NCBI GenBank assembly: GCA_963402885.1
Contig: OY727095.1
Coordinates: 19,907,001 to 19,971,000 of the forward strand
Source: Antedon bifida
Lineage: Eukaryota > Echinodermata > Crinoidea > Comatulida > Antedonidae
DNA: 64,000 bases
Direction: 5' to 3'
The position numbers and the translations under genes were made by a program. A model generated the notes under the pieces. That model saw only the letters and a program-made list of their open reading frames with translations, searched no databases and was not told the origin of the DNA. Positions 53,301 to 64,000 of the stretch are shown in pieces. The stretch's first letter is position 1. The number at the start of each line of letters is the position of its first letter.

Positions 53301-56300
53301 GTACATTGAATAAACTCGAGCGGAAAAATAACGCACATAAAAAAACACTCATATTCTTGTCGAAAAGTGCCCTCTATAGTTTTCTATTAATTTATTAATA
53401 ATTATTATTAATTAATGAGTAATATGAACATATTTTTAACATTCAATGCTGGAAACTGGTTCTACTCCTAACAAAGTTTCATACCTCCAAATTTCATCAA
53501 CGTATTCAAAGCACTTCAATATTAAATATCACATTTAACATAAAAAAATTCGGGTTTTGGATAGAATTTTGCTTAAAAACATATACAAAAAACATCGATA
53601 AAAAATACTTTTCGTATTCAAAAACAGATGATACTTGGTATAAATGTTCACTATAGGTTGCTCTATTCACAGAAACAAAATTGCATTCATGAACGTTTTT
53701 TGTTGGTTGTTTTTTCAAAATAGTTATTAGCTTGAAAAAAATGAGTTGGAATTGTATAGTCTTTCATAAGTGTACATTTTGTAAAAACGTAAATTTAAAA
53801 AATCAGTGATATGGCTTGATAGTTATTTTTTTTTTTGCAATATGGATGGAGCAACCTATATTGAACATTTATACCAAGTATCAAATGTTTTTGAATACGA
53901 AAAGTATTTTTTATCGATGTTTTTTGTATATGTTTTTAAGCAAAATTCTATCAAAACCTGGATTTGTAATGTTAAATGATATTTATTTAAGTGCTTTGAA
54001 TACGTTGATGAAATTTGGAGGTATGAAACTTTGTTAGGAGTAGAACCAGTTTCCAGCATTGAATGTTAAAAATATGTTCATATTACTCATTAATTAATAA
54101 TAATTATTAATAAATTAATAGAAAACTAGAGAGGGCACCTTTCGACAAGAAAATGAATGTTTTTTTATGTGCGTTATTTTTCCGCTCGAGTTTATTCAAT
54201 GTACTGTAATATACACTGTTATACTATTTTATTGGAAAGTAATTATTTTTGTGTGAATCTTCTTGGAGTTGTTTGAAAGCGTATCCTTTTACTTCTTTTC
54301 TTCAGAAAACATCTAATTTAGGTCTTAAAGTGACAAATATACACCTCACACCAGATTCTGCCCACACACACTTCATCTCCTGAACTAACATAGTACAGTA
54401 TAAGTCAAAATAATTGTTTGTTAAAATTTTTTTTTATTGAAAACAATCTGCCTCAAAAAATATCATACAATAGTAACAATATCAGAAAGGTAGGTATTGT
54501 AATAATGTTTAAATTTAAAAATGTGAAAAAAAAATGAATGTTTATACATACATTACAAATGAAATATATTAACTACTAGGTTATTTTAGTAATGCATACA
54601 CAAGTACAGAATATCAGAAATCAATGAATCATGTGTCTAAATGTGGCATTATTAGGCTAATTTGCTTTGAGAAAAACATTGATGCCATTGGCCTATACAA
54701 AAAATCAAGGCAATTAGACAAAATATTTATATAAACAATTATACGAATAATGGTAGGCATAAAATAAGTGTATATAAACTTTCCTTAAATAATAACAGTA
54801 CAGGGCCTTACCAATTTATTTAATACATAATATATGAACTATATTACACAAAAGAAATGTAAATGAATTTATAAGGACATAATTATTATCAAAACTAGTC
54901 AATATAATTAAATTTTAAACTCATTACCAGCATTATAAATAAAATTTTAAAAAGATGAGAATGCAAGTGAATATCAGATTCTTAGTCCTCATTATACACA
55001 ATAATTTTCTACTATTAGTATCACATATTAAAATATAAAACAATCATGTAGCCTTTAATGAATTTACATGGAGGTCTATTCAAATAAATTTAAATAAAAG
55101 GGTCATAATATGTCTTCGTCTCCAGTTCGTAGAAAATGAAGTTAGGATTCCATTCATTTCAACAATAAAAAATATTCAAAATATCCTGCCAGTTTGCGTT
55201 CAAGAGTACAACCTGCTTAGTTTTTAATACGAGTACTGCTTTCTATACACATAACTTTGATTAGGTAGTTGGGAGTAGATTGGAGAGATACATCTATTTA
55301 TAAGAGAGTACTGTATATATGGAACTATCTGTGTTAGTTGCCTTTGTATTTTTAGTTATACTGTAATACCAATAGGTACTGTGTATTGGGATGCAATTCA
55401 ACAGTTATGAATAAAAATAGTCCTATGTACTCTGTATGTTGGAGGAAATAAGCATAAGAGCAAGTCTTGACCACAGGGTGTAAGTCAGTCACTATTTTGA
55501 ATCAGTAGTATGACTTCTTAGGATTTAATTAATTTTTAAATTATCATTGTATGATCGAAAAGAAATATTATAATATCTAACTTTCTCCTTTATATAAATA
55601 TATTATTTTATCCAAGGGGTTGCAAACACAAGTGTTCACATGTATTGCACCTTTGTCCTGTCTTTATGTTGTCCGTAATGTTACTGCACTAACGGGTGAC
55701 CGGTAAACGAGCTTCGCTCTTACGGTTATCCATCCATATAAGTTGTTCATCTCTTATGTTCAGAAATTGAAATGGTAAATAAACTGAAACTGAAACTGTG
55801 CTTATGTGGTCCAGGTTGACGAGCCAGGAATAATGGTAGTGCCAGTATACCGTGTAGTTTAGCCTCAAGGCAATACCATGTAGCTGGAGTAGCTTGGACA
55901 AATACAGTAGAAATTTACGAGACTTGGTGTGTGATGATTCAGTATGATAAATTTGTGCTGTGAAAGACAAAATTGTAGAATTATGAAGAAAATATTGTAA
56001 AATATAACAAGGAAATTATACTATAGTATAATTAAGGGGTAACCGTATAATAAATAATAATAAATGCAATGGAAATTACTTATATTATGTATACATTACA
56101 ATATTACAAATAAATTCATATATTATTTTATTATGATAAGGAAATCTGTTTTTGAATGAGAAAAAGCCATCCCAACCCAGATTTGAACCCAGCTATCAAT
56201 AAAGCTATAAAACAAAATAAACCATATTGTAGCCGGACTGGGTAGCGTAGACTTACTTGAGGCCTAGGCCTAGTACAATTAGCTAGAAGGATACAGGTCA

Positions 56301-57169
56301 ACCCGTACCCATGCCAACTCGCTCGTACCCAAATTTTGGTTTACTTATCCAAAATTTTGGCTTACTCGTACCCATCATGGGCTGACTGCCTAGTAGTAGT
56401 AGTAGCCTAGCCTAAGGCAGCAGGCCCGGCCCTAGCCTACTACAACTTAAGTCTAGGCCTAGCCTAGTACTAGTAGGCCTAGGCCTAGTAGTTAACATCA
56501 TACATACGCCCTAGAGCCTAGTAGTAGCTACCTAGTACTCTACTAGCTAGGCCTAGGTAGTAGCAGTATTAGTTATTGTAGTAGTATTATTGTATTGTAG
56601 TATTAGTTGTAGCTGTCCGGTGGTCCTTGGTCACTTGTCTAACTAGCTACGTCTAGGCTAGCTCCCCTAGTAGGCCTAGGCCTAGTACGTAGTAAAGATA
56701 ATTAGTTATTCTTCAACAGTCACACAATTCAGATTCTGCCGCTGATTGTTAGTGAGCAGGGGGAGGGAGAGAAAGAGTTAGAAGAACTGAAATAAGTCGT
56801 GACGTATAATAAACATCATACAAAATAATAATATAACTAACGAATCCGTATAATATAATAATGTTGTATGTTATAAAGTAAGGTAAATGCGTTTAATATA
56901 ATACAATTATATTATAATATAATGTATTTTATTAATAATATAATAGTAAATGTTCATAATATAATGCCAAAACCGAATAATATAATACAAAAAGTCAATA
57001 ATTTGTTACATTTTTCACATAATATATTAGAAATAGATATAATATAATGCTAAAACCAAGTAATATAATGCAAAACGTATAATTCATTACAATACAATAT
57101 ATAATATAATAAAAAAATGATATAATAATATAATATTTTGAGTACTTCAGACAGCTGAGGCTTGCCATA
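50347..57169. mobile_element. Giant palindromic element, copy 1 (~6.8 kb, arms ~3.3 kb)
   Basis: It starts TATGGCAAGCCTCAGCTG and ends with its exact complement; flanking AAAATT on both sides (50,341-50,346 and 57,170-57,175) looks like a 6-bp target duplication. Left arm 50,347 to about 53,670 and right arm about 53,846-57,169 are inverted copies with scattered indels; a loop of about 175 bp (53,671-53,845) is unique. From the tip inward each arm has a TATATTAT-rich zone of about 300 bp, a TAGGCCTA-rich zone, a segment with a retroposon-like tail, and long AT-rich sequence. No transposase, integrase, polymerase or capsid-like frame is seen. The unit 1 counterpart of the flank continues without it, so it is an insertion. 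Confidence 0.8.
51590..51790 (-). repeat. Retroposon-like tail inside each arm of the palindromic element
   Basis: On the minus strand: AGAAATTGAAATGGTAAATA followed by (AACTGA)n. The same segment is in the other arms near 55,690-55,970, 58,430-58,700 and 62,760-63,000. The open frames of 60-105 codons found there on either strand are probably by-products. Confidence 0.45.
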
Positions 57170-57191
57170 AAAATTCATTGATATCAACTAC

Positions 57192-60100
57192 TATGGCAAG
57201 CCTCAGCTGTCTGAAGTATGGCAAGCCTCAGCTGTCTGAAGTATTCAAAATATTATATTATTATATCATTTTTTTATTATATTATATATTGTATTGTAAT
57301 GAATTATACGTTTTGCATTATATTACTTGGTTTTAGCATTATATTATATCTATTTCTAATATATTATGTGAAAAATGTAACAAATTATTGACTTTTTGTA
57401 TTATATTATTCGGTTTTGGCATTATATTATGAACATTTACTATTATATTATTAATAAAATACATTATATTATAATATAATTGTATTATATTAAACGCATT
57501 TACCTTACTTTATAACATACAACATTATTATATTATACGGATTCGTTAGTTATATTATTATTTTGTATGATGTTTATTATACGTCACGACTTATTTCAGT
57601 TCTTCTAACTCTTTCTCTCCCTCCCCCTGCTCACTAACAATCAGCGGCAGAATCTGAATTGTGTGACTGTTGAAGAATAACTAATTATCTTTACTACGTA
57701 CTAGGCCTAGGCCTACTAGGGGATCTAGCCTAGACGTAGCTAGTTAGACAAGTGACCAAGGACCACCGGACAGCTACAACTAATACTACAATACAATAAT
57801 ACTACTACAATAACTAATACTGCTACTACCTAGGCCTAGCTAGTAGAGTACTAGGTAGCTACTACTAGGCTCTAGGGCGTATGTATGATGTTAACTACTA
57901 GGCCTAGGCCTACTAGTACTAGGCTAGGCCTAGACTTAAGTTGTAGTAGGCTAGGGCCGGGCCTGCTGCCTTAGGCTAGGCTACTACTACTACTACTAGG
58001 CAGTCAGCCCATGATGGGTACGAGTAAGCCAAAATTTTGGATAAGTAAACCAAAATTTGGGTACGAGCGAGTTGGCATGGGTACGGGTTGGCCTGTATCC
58101 TTCTAGCTAATTGTACTAGGCCTAGGCCTCAAGTAAGTCTACGCTACCCAGTCCGGCTACAATATGGTTTATTTTGTTTTATAGCTTTATTGATAGCTGG
58201 GTTCAAATCTGGGTTGGGATGGCTTTTTCTCATTCAAAAACAGATTTCCTTATCATAATAAAATAATATATGAATTTATTTGTAATATTGTAATGTATAC
58301 ATAATATAAGTAATTGCCATTGCATTTATTATTATTTATTATATATTATACGGTTACCCCTTAATTATACTATAGTATAATTTCCTTGTTATATTTTACA
58401 ATATTTTCTTCATAATTCTACAATTTTGTCTTTCACAGCACAAATTTATCATACTGAATCATCACACACCAAGTCTCATAAATTTCTACTGTATTTGTCC
58501 AAGCTACTCCAGCTACATGGTATTGCCTTGAGGCTAAACTACACGGTATACTGGCACTACCATTATTCCTGGCTCGTCAACCTGGACCACATAAGCACAG
58601 TTTCAGTTTCAGTTTATTTACCATTTCAATTTCTGAACATAAGAGATGAACAACTTATATGGATGGATAACCGTAAGAGCGAAGCTCGTTTACCGGTCAC
58701 CCGTTAGTGCAGTAACATTACGGACAACATAAAGACAGGACAAAGGTGCAATACATGTGAACACTTGTGTTTGCAACCCCTTGGATAAAATAATATATTT
58801 ATATAAAGGAGAAAGTTAGATATTATAATATTTCTTTTCGATCATACAATGATAATTTTAAAATTAATTAAATCCTAAGAAGTCATACTACTGATTCAAA
58901 ATAGTGACTGACTTACACCCTGTGGTCAAGACTTGCTCTTATGCTTATTTCCTCCAACATACAGAGTACATAGGACTATTTTTATTCATAACTGTTGAAT
59001 TGCATCCCAATACACAGTACCTATTGGTATTACAGTATAAATAAAAATACAAAGGCAACTAACACAGATAGTTCCATATATACAGTACTCTCTTATAAAT
59101 AGATGTATCTCTCCAATCTACTCCCAACTACCTAATCTAATAATAGTACTATTAGCATACTACAATACACTTTGTAGACAAGAAGTAAGTTGTATACACC
59201 TAGAGGACTTATGGTAGTACAGTCGAACGCCCTCTCACTGGCCCGGTCAACATAATCTATACCTAGATTATTGCAGTAATTAAAGTACATTATTACAGAG
59301 ATTTTTTTGTTGTTGCAGAAATCAAAGTTATGTGTATAGAAAGCAGTACTCGTATTAAAAACTAAGCAGGTTGTACTCTTGAACGCAAACTGGCAGGATA
59401 TTTTGAATATTTTTTATTGTTGAAATGAATGGAATCCTAACTTCATTTTCTACGAACTGGAGACGAAGACATATTATGACCCTTTTATTTAAATTTATTT
59501 GAATAGACCTCCATGTAAATTCATTAAAGGCTACATGATTGTTTTATATTTTAATATGTGATACTAATAGTAGAAAATTATTGTGTATAATGAGGACTAA
59601 GAATCTGATATTCACTTGCATTCTCATCTTTTTAAAATTTTATTTATAATGCTGGTAATGAGTTTAAAATTTAATTATATTGACTAGTTTTGATAATAAT
59701 TATGTCCTTATAAATTCATTTACATTTCTTTTGTGTAATATAGTTCATATATTATGTATTAAATAAATTGGTAAGGCCCTGTACTGTTATTATTTAAGGA
59801 AAGTTTATATACACTTATTTTATGCCTACCAATATTAGTATAATTGTTTATATAAATATTTTGTCTAATTGCCTTGATTTTTTGTATAGGCCAATGGCAT
59901 CAATGTTTTTCTCAAAGCAAATTAGCCTAATAATGCCACATTTAGACACATGATTCATTGATTTCTGATATTCTGTACTTGTGTATGCATTACTAAAATA
60001 ACCTAGTAGTTAATATATTTCATTTGTAATGTATGTATAAACATTCATTTTTTTTTCACATTTTTAAATTTAAACATTATTACAATACCTACCTTTCTGA

Positions 60101-63100
60101 TATTGTTACTATTGTATGATATTTTTTGAGGCAGATTGTTTTAAATTAAAAAAAATTTTAACAAACAATTATTTTGACTTATACTGTACTATGTTAGTTC
60201 AGGAGATGAAGTGTGTGTGGGCAGAATCTGGTGTGAGGTGTATATTTGTCACTTTAAGACCTAAATTAGATGTTTTCTGAAGAAAAGAAGTAAAAGGATA
60301 CGCTTTCAAACAACTCCAAGAAGATTCACACAAAAATAATTACTTTCCAATAAAATAGTATAACAGTGTATATTACAGTACATTGAATAAACTCGAGCGG
60401 AAAAATAACGCACATAAAAAAACATTCATTTTCTTGTCGAAAGGTGCCCTCTCTAGTTTTCTATTAATTTATTAATAATTATTATTAATTAATGAGTAAT
60501 ATGAACATATTTTTAACATTCAATGCTGGAAACTGGTTCTACTCCTAACAAAGTTTCATACCTCCAAATTTCATCAACGTATTCAAAGCACTTAAATAAA
60601 TATCATTTAACATTACAAATCCAGGTTTTGATAGAATTTTGCTTAAAAACATATACAAAAAACATCGATAAAAAATACTTTTCGTATTCAAAAACATTTG
60701 ATACTACTTTGTATAAATGTTCAATATAGGTTGCTCCATCCATATTGCAAAAAAAAAATAACTATCAAGCCATATCACTGATTTTTTAAATTTACGTTTT
60801 TACAAAATGTACACTTATGAAAGACTATACAATTCCAACTCATTTTTTTCAAGCTAATAACTATTTTGAAAAAACAACCAACAAAAAACGTTCATGAATG
60901 CAATTTTGTTTCTGTGAATAGAGCAACCTATAGTGAACATTTATACCAAGTATCATCTGTTTTTGAATACGAAAAGTATTTTTTATCGATGTTTTTTGTA
61001 TATGTTTTTAAGCAAAATTCTATCCAAAACCCGAATTTTTTATGTTAAATGTGATATTTAATATTGAAGTGCTTTGAATACGTTGATGAAATTTGGAGGT
61101 ATGAAACTTTGTTAGGAGTAGAACCAGTTTCCAGCATTGAATGTTAAAAATATGTTCATATTACTCATTAATTAATAATAATTATTAATAAATTAATAGA
61201 AAACTATAGAGGGCACTTTTCGACAAGAATATGAGTGTTTTTTTATGTGCGTTATTTTTCCGCTCGAGTTTATTCAATGTACTGTAATATACACTGTTAT
61301 ACTATTTTATTGGAAAGTAATTATTTTTGTGTGAATCTTCTTGGAATTGTTTGAAAGCGTATCCTCTTACTTCTTTCCTTCAGAAAACATCTAATTTAGG
61401 TCTTAAAGTGACAAATATACACCTCACACCACCAACCTCCAACACACCAGATGCCCACACACATTTCATATCCTGAACTAACATAGTACAGTATAAGTCA
61501 AATTAATTGTTTTAATTTTTTTTTATTGCTGCCTCAAAATATATTATACAATAGTAACAATATCAGAAAGGTAGGTATTGTAATAATTTTTAAATTTAAA
61601 AATGTGAAAAAAAACTTATTGTTTATACATACATTACAAATGAAATATATTAACTACTTGGTTATTTTAGTAATGCCTACTCAAGTACAGAATATCAGAA
61701 ATCAATGAATCATGTGTTTAAATGTGGCATTATTAGGCTAATTTGCGTTGAGAAAAACATTGATGCCATTGGCCTATACAAAAAATCAAGGCAATTAGAC
61801 AAAATATTTATATAAACAATTAATACTAAGTAGGAATAAAATAAGTGTATATAAACTTTCCTTAAATAATAACAGTATAGGGCCTTACCAATTTATTCAA
61901 TACATAATATATGAACTATATTACACAAAAGAAATAATGATTATCAAAACTAGTCAATATAATTAAATTTTAAACTCATTACCAGCATTATAAATAAAAT
62001 TTTTAAAAGATGAGAATGCAAGTGAATATCAGATTCTTAGTCCTCATTATACACAATGATTTTCTACTATCACATATTAAAATATAAAACAAACATATAG
62101 CCTTTAATGAATTTACATGAAGGTCTATTCAAATAAATTTAAATAAAAGGGTCATAATATGTCTTCGTCTCCAGTTGTTGCGAAGAAGTTAGGATTCCAT
62201 TCATTTCAACAATAAAAAATATTCAAAATATCCTGCCAGTTTGCGTTCAAGAGTACAACCTGCTTAGTTTTTAATACGAGTACTGCTTTCTATACACATA
62301 ACTTTGATTTCTGAAAAAAAAAAAAAAAAATCTCTGTAATAATGTACTTTAATTACTGTAATAATCTAGGTATAGATTATGTTGACCGGGCCAGTGAGAG
62401 GGCGTTCGACTGTACTACCATAAGTCCTCTAGGTGTATACAACTTACTTCTTGTCTACAAAGTGTATAGTAGTATGCTAATAGTACTATTATTAGATTAG
62501 GTAGATTGGAGAGATACATCTATTTATAAGAGAGTACTGTATATATGGAACTATCTGTGTTAGCCGCCTTTGTATTTTTAGATATAATACCAATAGGTAC
62601 TATGTATTGTATGATAAAAAAGAAATATTATAATATCTATCTTTCTCCTTTATATAAATATATTATTTTATCCAAGGGGTTGCAAACACAAGTGTTCACA
62701 TGTCTTGTTATGTATTGCACCTTTGTCCTGTCTTTATGTTGTCCGTAATGTCACTGCACTAACGGGTGACCGGTAAACGAGCTTCGCTCTTATGGTTATC
62801 CATCCATATAAGTTGTTCATCTCTTATGTTCAGAAATTGAAATGGTAAATAAACTGAAACTGAAACTGTGCTTATGTGGTCCAGGTTGACGAGCCAGGAA
62901 TGATGGTAGTGCCAGTATACCGTGTAGTTTAGCCTCAAGGCAATACCATGTAGCTGGAGTAGCTTGGACAAATACAGTATGATAAATTTGTGCTGTGAAA
63001 GACAAAATTGTAGAATTATAAAGAAAATATTGTAAAATATAACAAGGAAATTATACTATAGTATAATTAAGGGGTAACCGTATAATATATAATTAATAAT

Positions 63101-64000
63101 AATAAATGCAATGGCAATTAGGGCCTAGGTACTATTACAAATAAATTCATATATTATTTTATTATGATAAGGAACTCTGTTTTAGAATGAGAAAAAAGCC
63201 GTCCCAACCCAGATTTGAACCCAGCTATCAATAAAGCTATAAAACAAAATAGACCATATTGTAGCCGGACTGGGTAGCGTAGACTTACTTGAGGCCTAGG
63301 CCTAGTACGATTAGCTAGAAAGAAGGATACAGGTCAACCCGTACCCATGCCAACTCGCTCGTACCCAAATTTTGGTTTACTTATATCCAAAATTTTGGCT
63401 TACTCGTAACCATCATGGGCTGGCTGCCTAGTAGTAGTAGTAGTAGTAGCCTATAGCCTAGCCTAAGGCAGCAGGCCCGGCCCTAGCCTACTACAACTTA
63501 AGTCTAGGCCTAGCCTAGGCTAGTACTAGTAGGCCTAGGCCTAGTAGTTAACATCATACATACGCCCTAACCCCCCTAGAGCCTAGTAGTAGCTAACCTA
63601 CCTAGTACTCTACTAGCTAGGCCTAAGTATTAGCAGTAGTAGTTATTGCATTAGTAGTATTATTGTATTGTAGTATTAGTTGTAGCTGTCCGGTGGTCCT
63701 TAGTCACTTGTCTAACTAGCTACGTCTAGGCTAGATCCCCTAGTAGGCCTAGGCTAGGCCTAGTACGTAGTATAGTTATTCTTCAACAGTCACACAATTC
63801 AGATTCTGCCGCTGATTGCTAGTGAACAGGGGGAGGGAGAGAAAGAGTTAGAAGAACTGAAATGAGCCGTGACGTATAATAAACATCATACAAAATAATA
63901 ATATAACTAACGAATCCGTATAATATAATAATGTTGTATGTTATAAAGTAAGGTAAATGGGTTTAATATAATACAATTATATTATAATATAATGTATTTT
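57192..64000. mobile_element. Giant palindromic element, copy 2, opposite orientation (runs off the window)
   Basis: The 25-bp terminus beginning TATGGCAAGCCTCAGCTG is present twice in a row (57,192 and 57,217). The first arm (57,217 to about 60,735) matches the right arm of copy 1; the second arm (about 60,925 onward) matches its left arm. The loop (60,736-60,924) is the reverse complement of the copy 1 loop. So copy 2 is inverted relative to copy 1. It is separated from copy 1 by 22 bp of host sequence (57,170-57,191). No coding capacity is recognised. Confidence 0.8.

Noticed and set aside
50347-57169. Polinton/Maverick-type element, because of the long inverted arms and 6-bp flanking repeat
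   Set aside because: No polymerase, integrase, protease or capsid-like frame is visible, the arms make up nearly the whole element, and the tip sequence does not resemble that group.
57165-57245. Whole right end as a read-fold (hairpin) assembly artefact
   Set aside because: Not excluded, but 22 bp of real host sequence at the junction and arm-specific indels argue against a simple fold-back; it is therefore listed as a finding with a check.

Overview
This is a eukaryotic, strongly AT-rich, repeat-laden window from an animal genome. The NACHT-type immune receptors with an N-terminal death-fold module, the CR1/L2-like non-LTR elements, and the extreme abundance of the palindromic octamer TAGGCCTA together suggest a marine invertebrate deuterostome, most likely an echinoderm. 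That placement is an inference; no single marker in the window proves it. There are no RNA genes, CRISPR arrays or prokaryotic features that I can support.

Layout. 1-9,000: no complete gene; a tandem series of related terminal exons (1.2-2.6 kb), two orphan exons (1.8 and 3.1 kb), a decayed LINE ORF1 on the minus strand (5.7-6.2 kb), an array of ~95-bp units each bounded by inverted repeats (6.4-6.9 kb), foldback sequences, and an element bounded by clusters of GCGAGGCA (7.0-8.9 kb). 9,000-50,340: three tandem segmental copies of a unit about 15.5 kb long. The full unit runs: TATA-box/5'-exon cassette with a tiny ORF; three 3'-terminal exons of the chromatin remodeller HELLS; a 52-bp minisatellite; a plus-strand signal-peptide-like exon; a minus-strand NLR gene (six coding exons: tandem death-fold, two 21-codon linker exons, NACHT, one leucine-rich repeat); minisatellites and MITEs; a CR1-like LINE carrying its own minisatellites. 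Unit 1 (9.0-24.4 kb) and unit 2 (25.2-40.9 kb) are complete. An extra ~3-kb tandem duplication (40.9-43.9 kb) repeats the LINE and the promoter cassette. Unit 3 (44.1-50.3 kb) is cut off after the HELLS fragment. 50,347-64,000: two copies, in opposite orientation, of a ~6.8-kb element that is itself an imperfect palindrome with ~3.3-kb arms. The first copy is bounded by a possible 6-bp target-site duplication and sits in unit 3.

How the genes relate. The only genes that look functional are the two NLR paralogues (13,646-18,762 and 29,263-35,571, minus strand), predicted cytosolic innate-immune or cell-death ATPases. Their NACHT exon is nearly identical between copies, while the death-fold exon has diverged to about two thirds identity, so the duplication has been reshaped by gene conversion, by selection on the signalling domain, or both. 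The HELLS pieces look like passenger pseudogene fragments. Successive mobile-element insertions unique to single copies (a PIF/Harbinger MITE, an 838-bp TIR element, a 506-bp TIR element, a 3.1-kb TIR element, retroposons) show that the locus kept changing after it duplicated.
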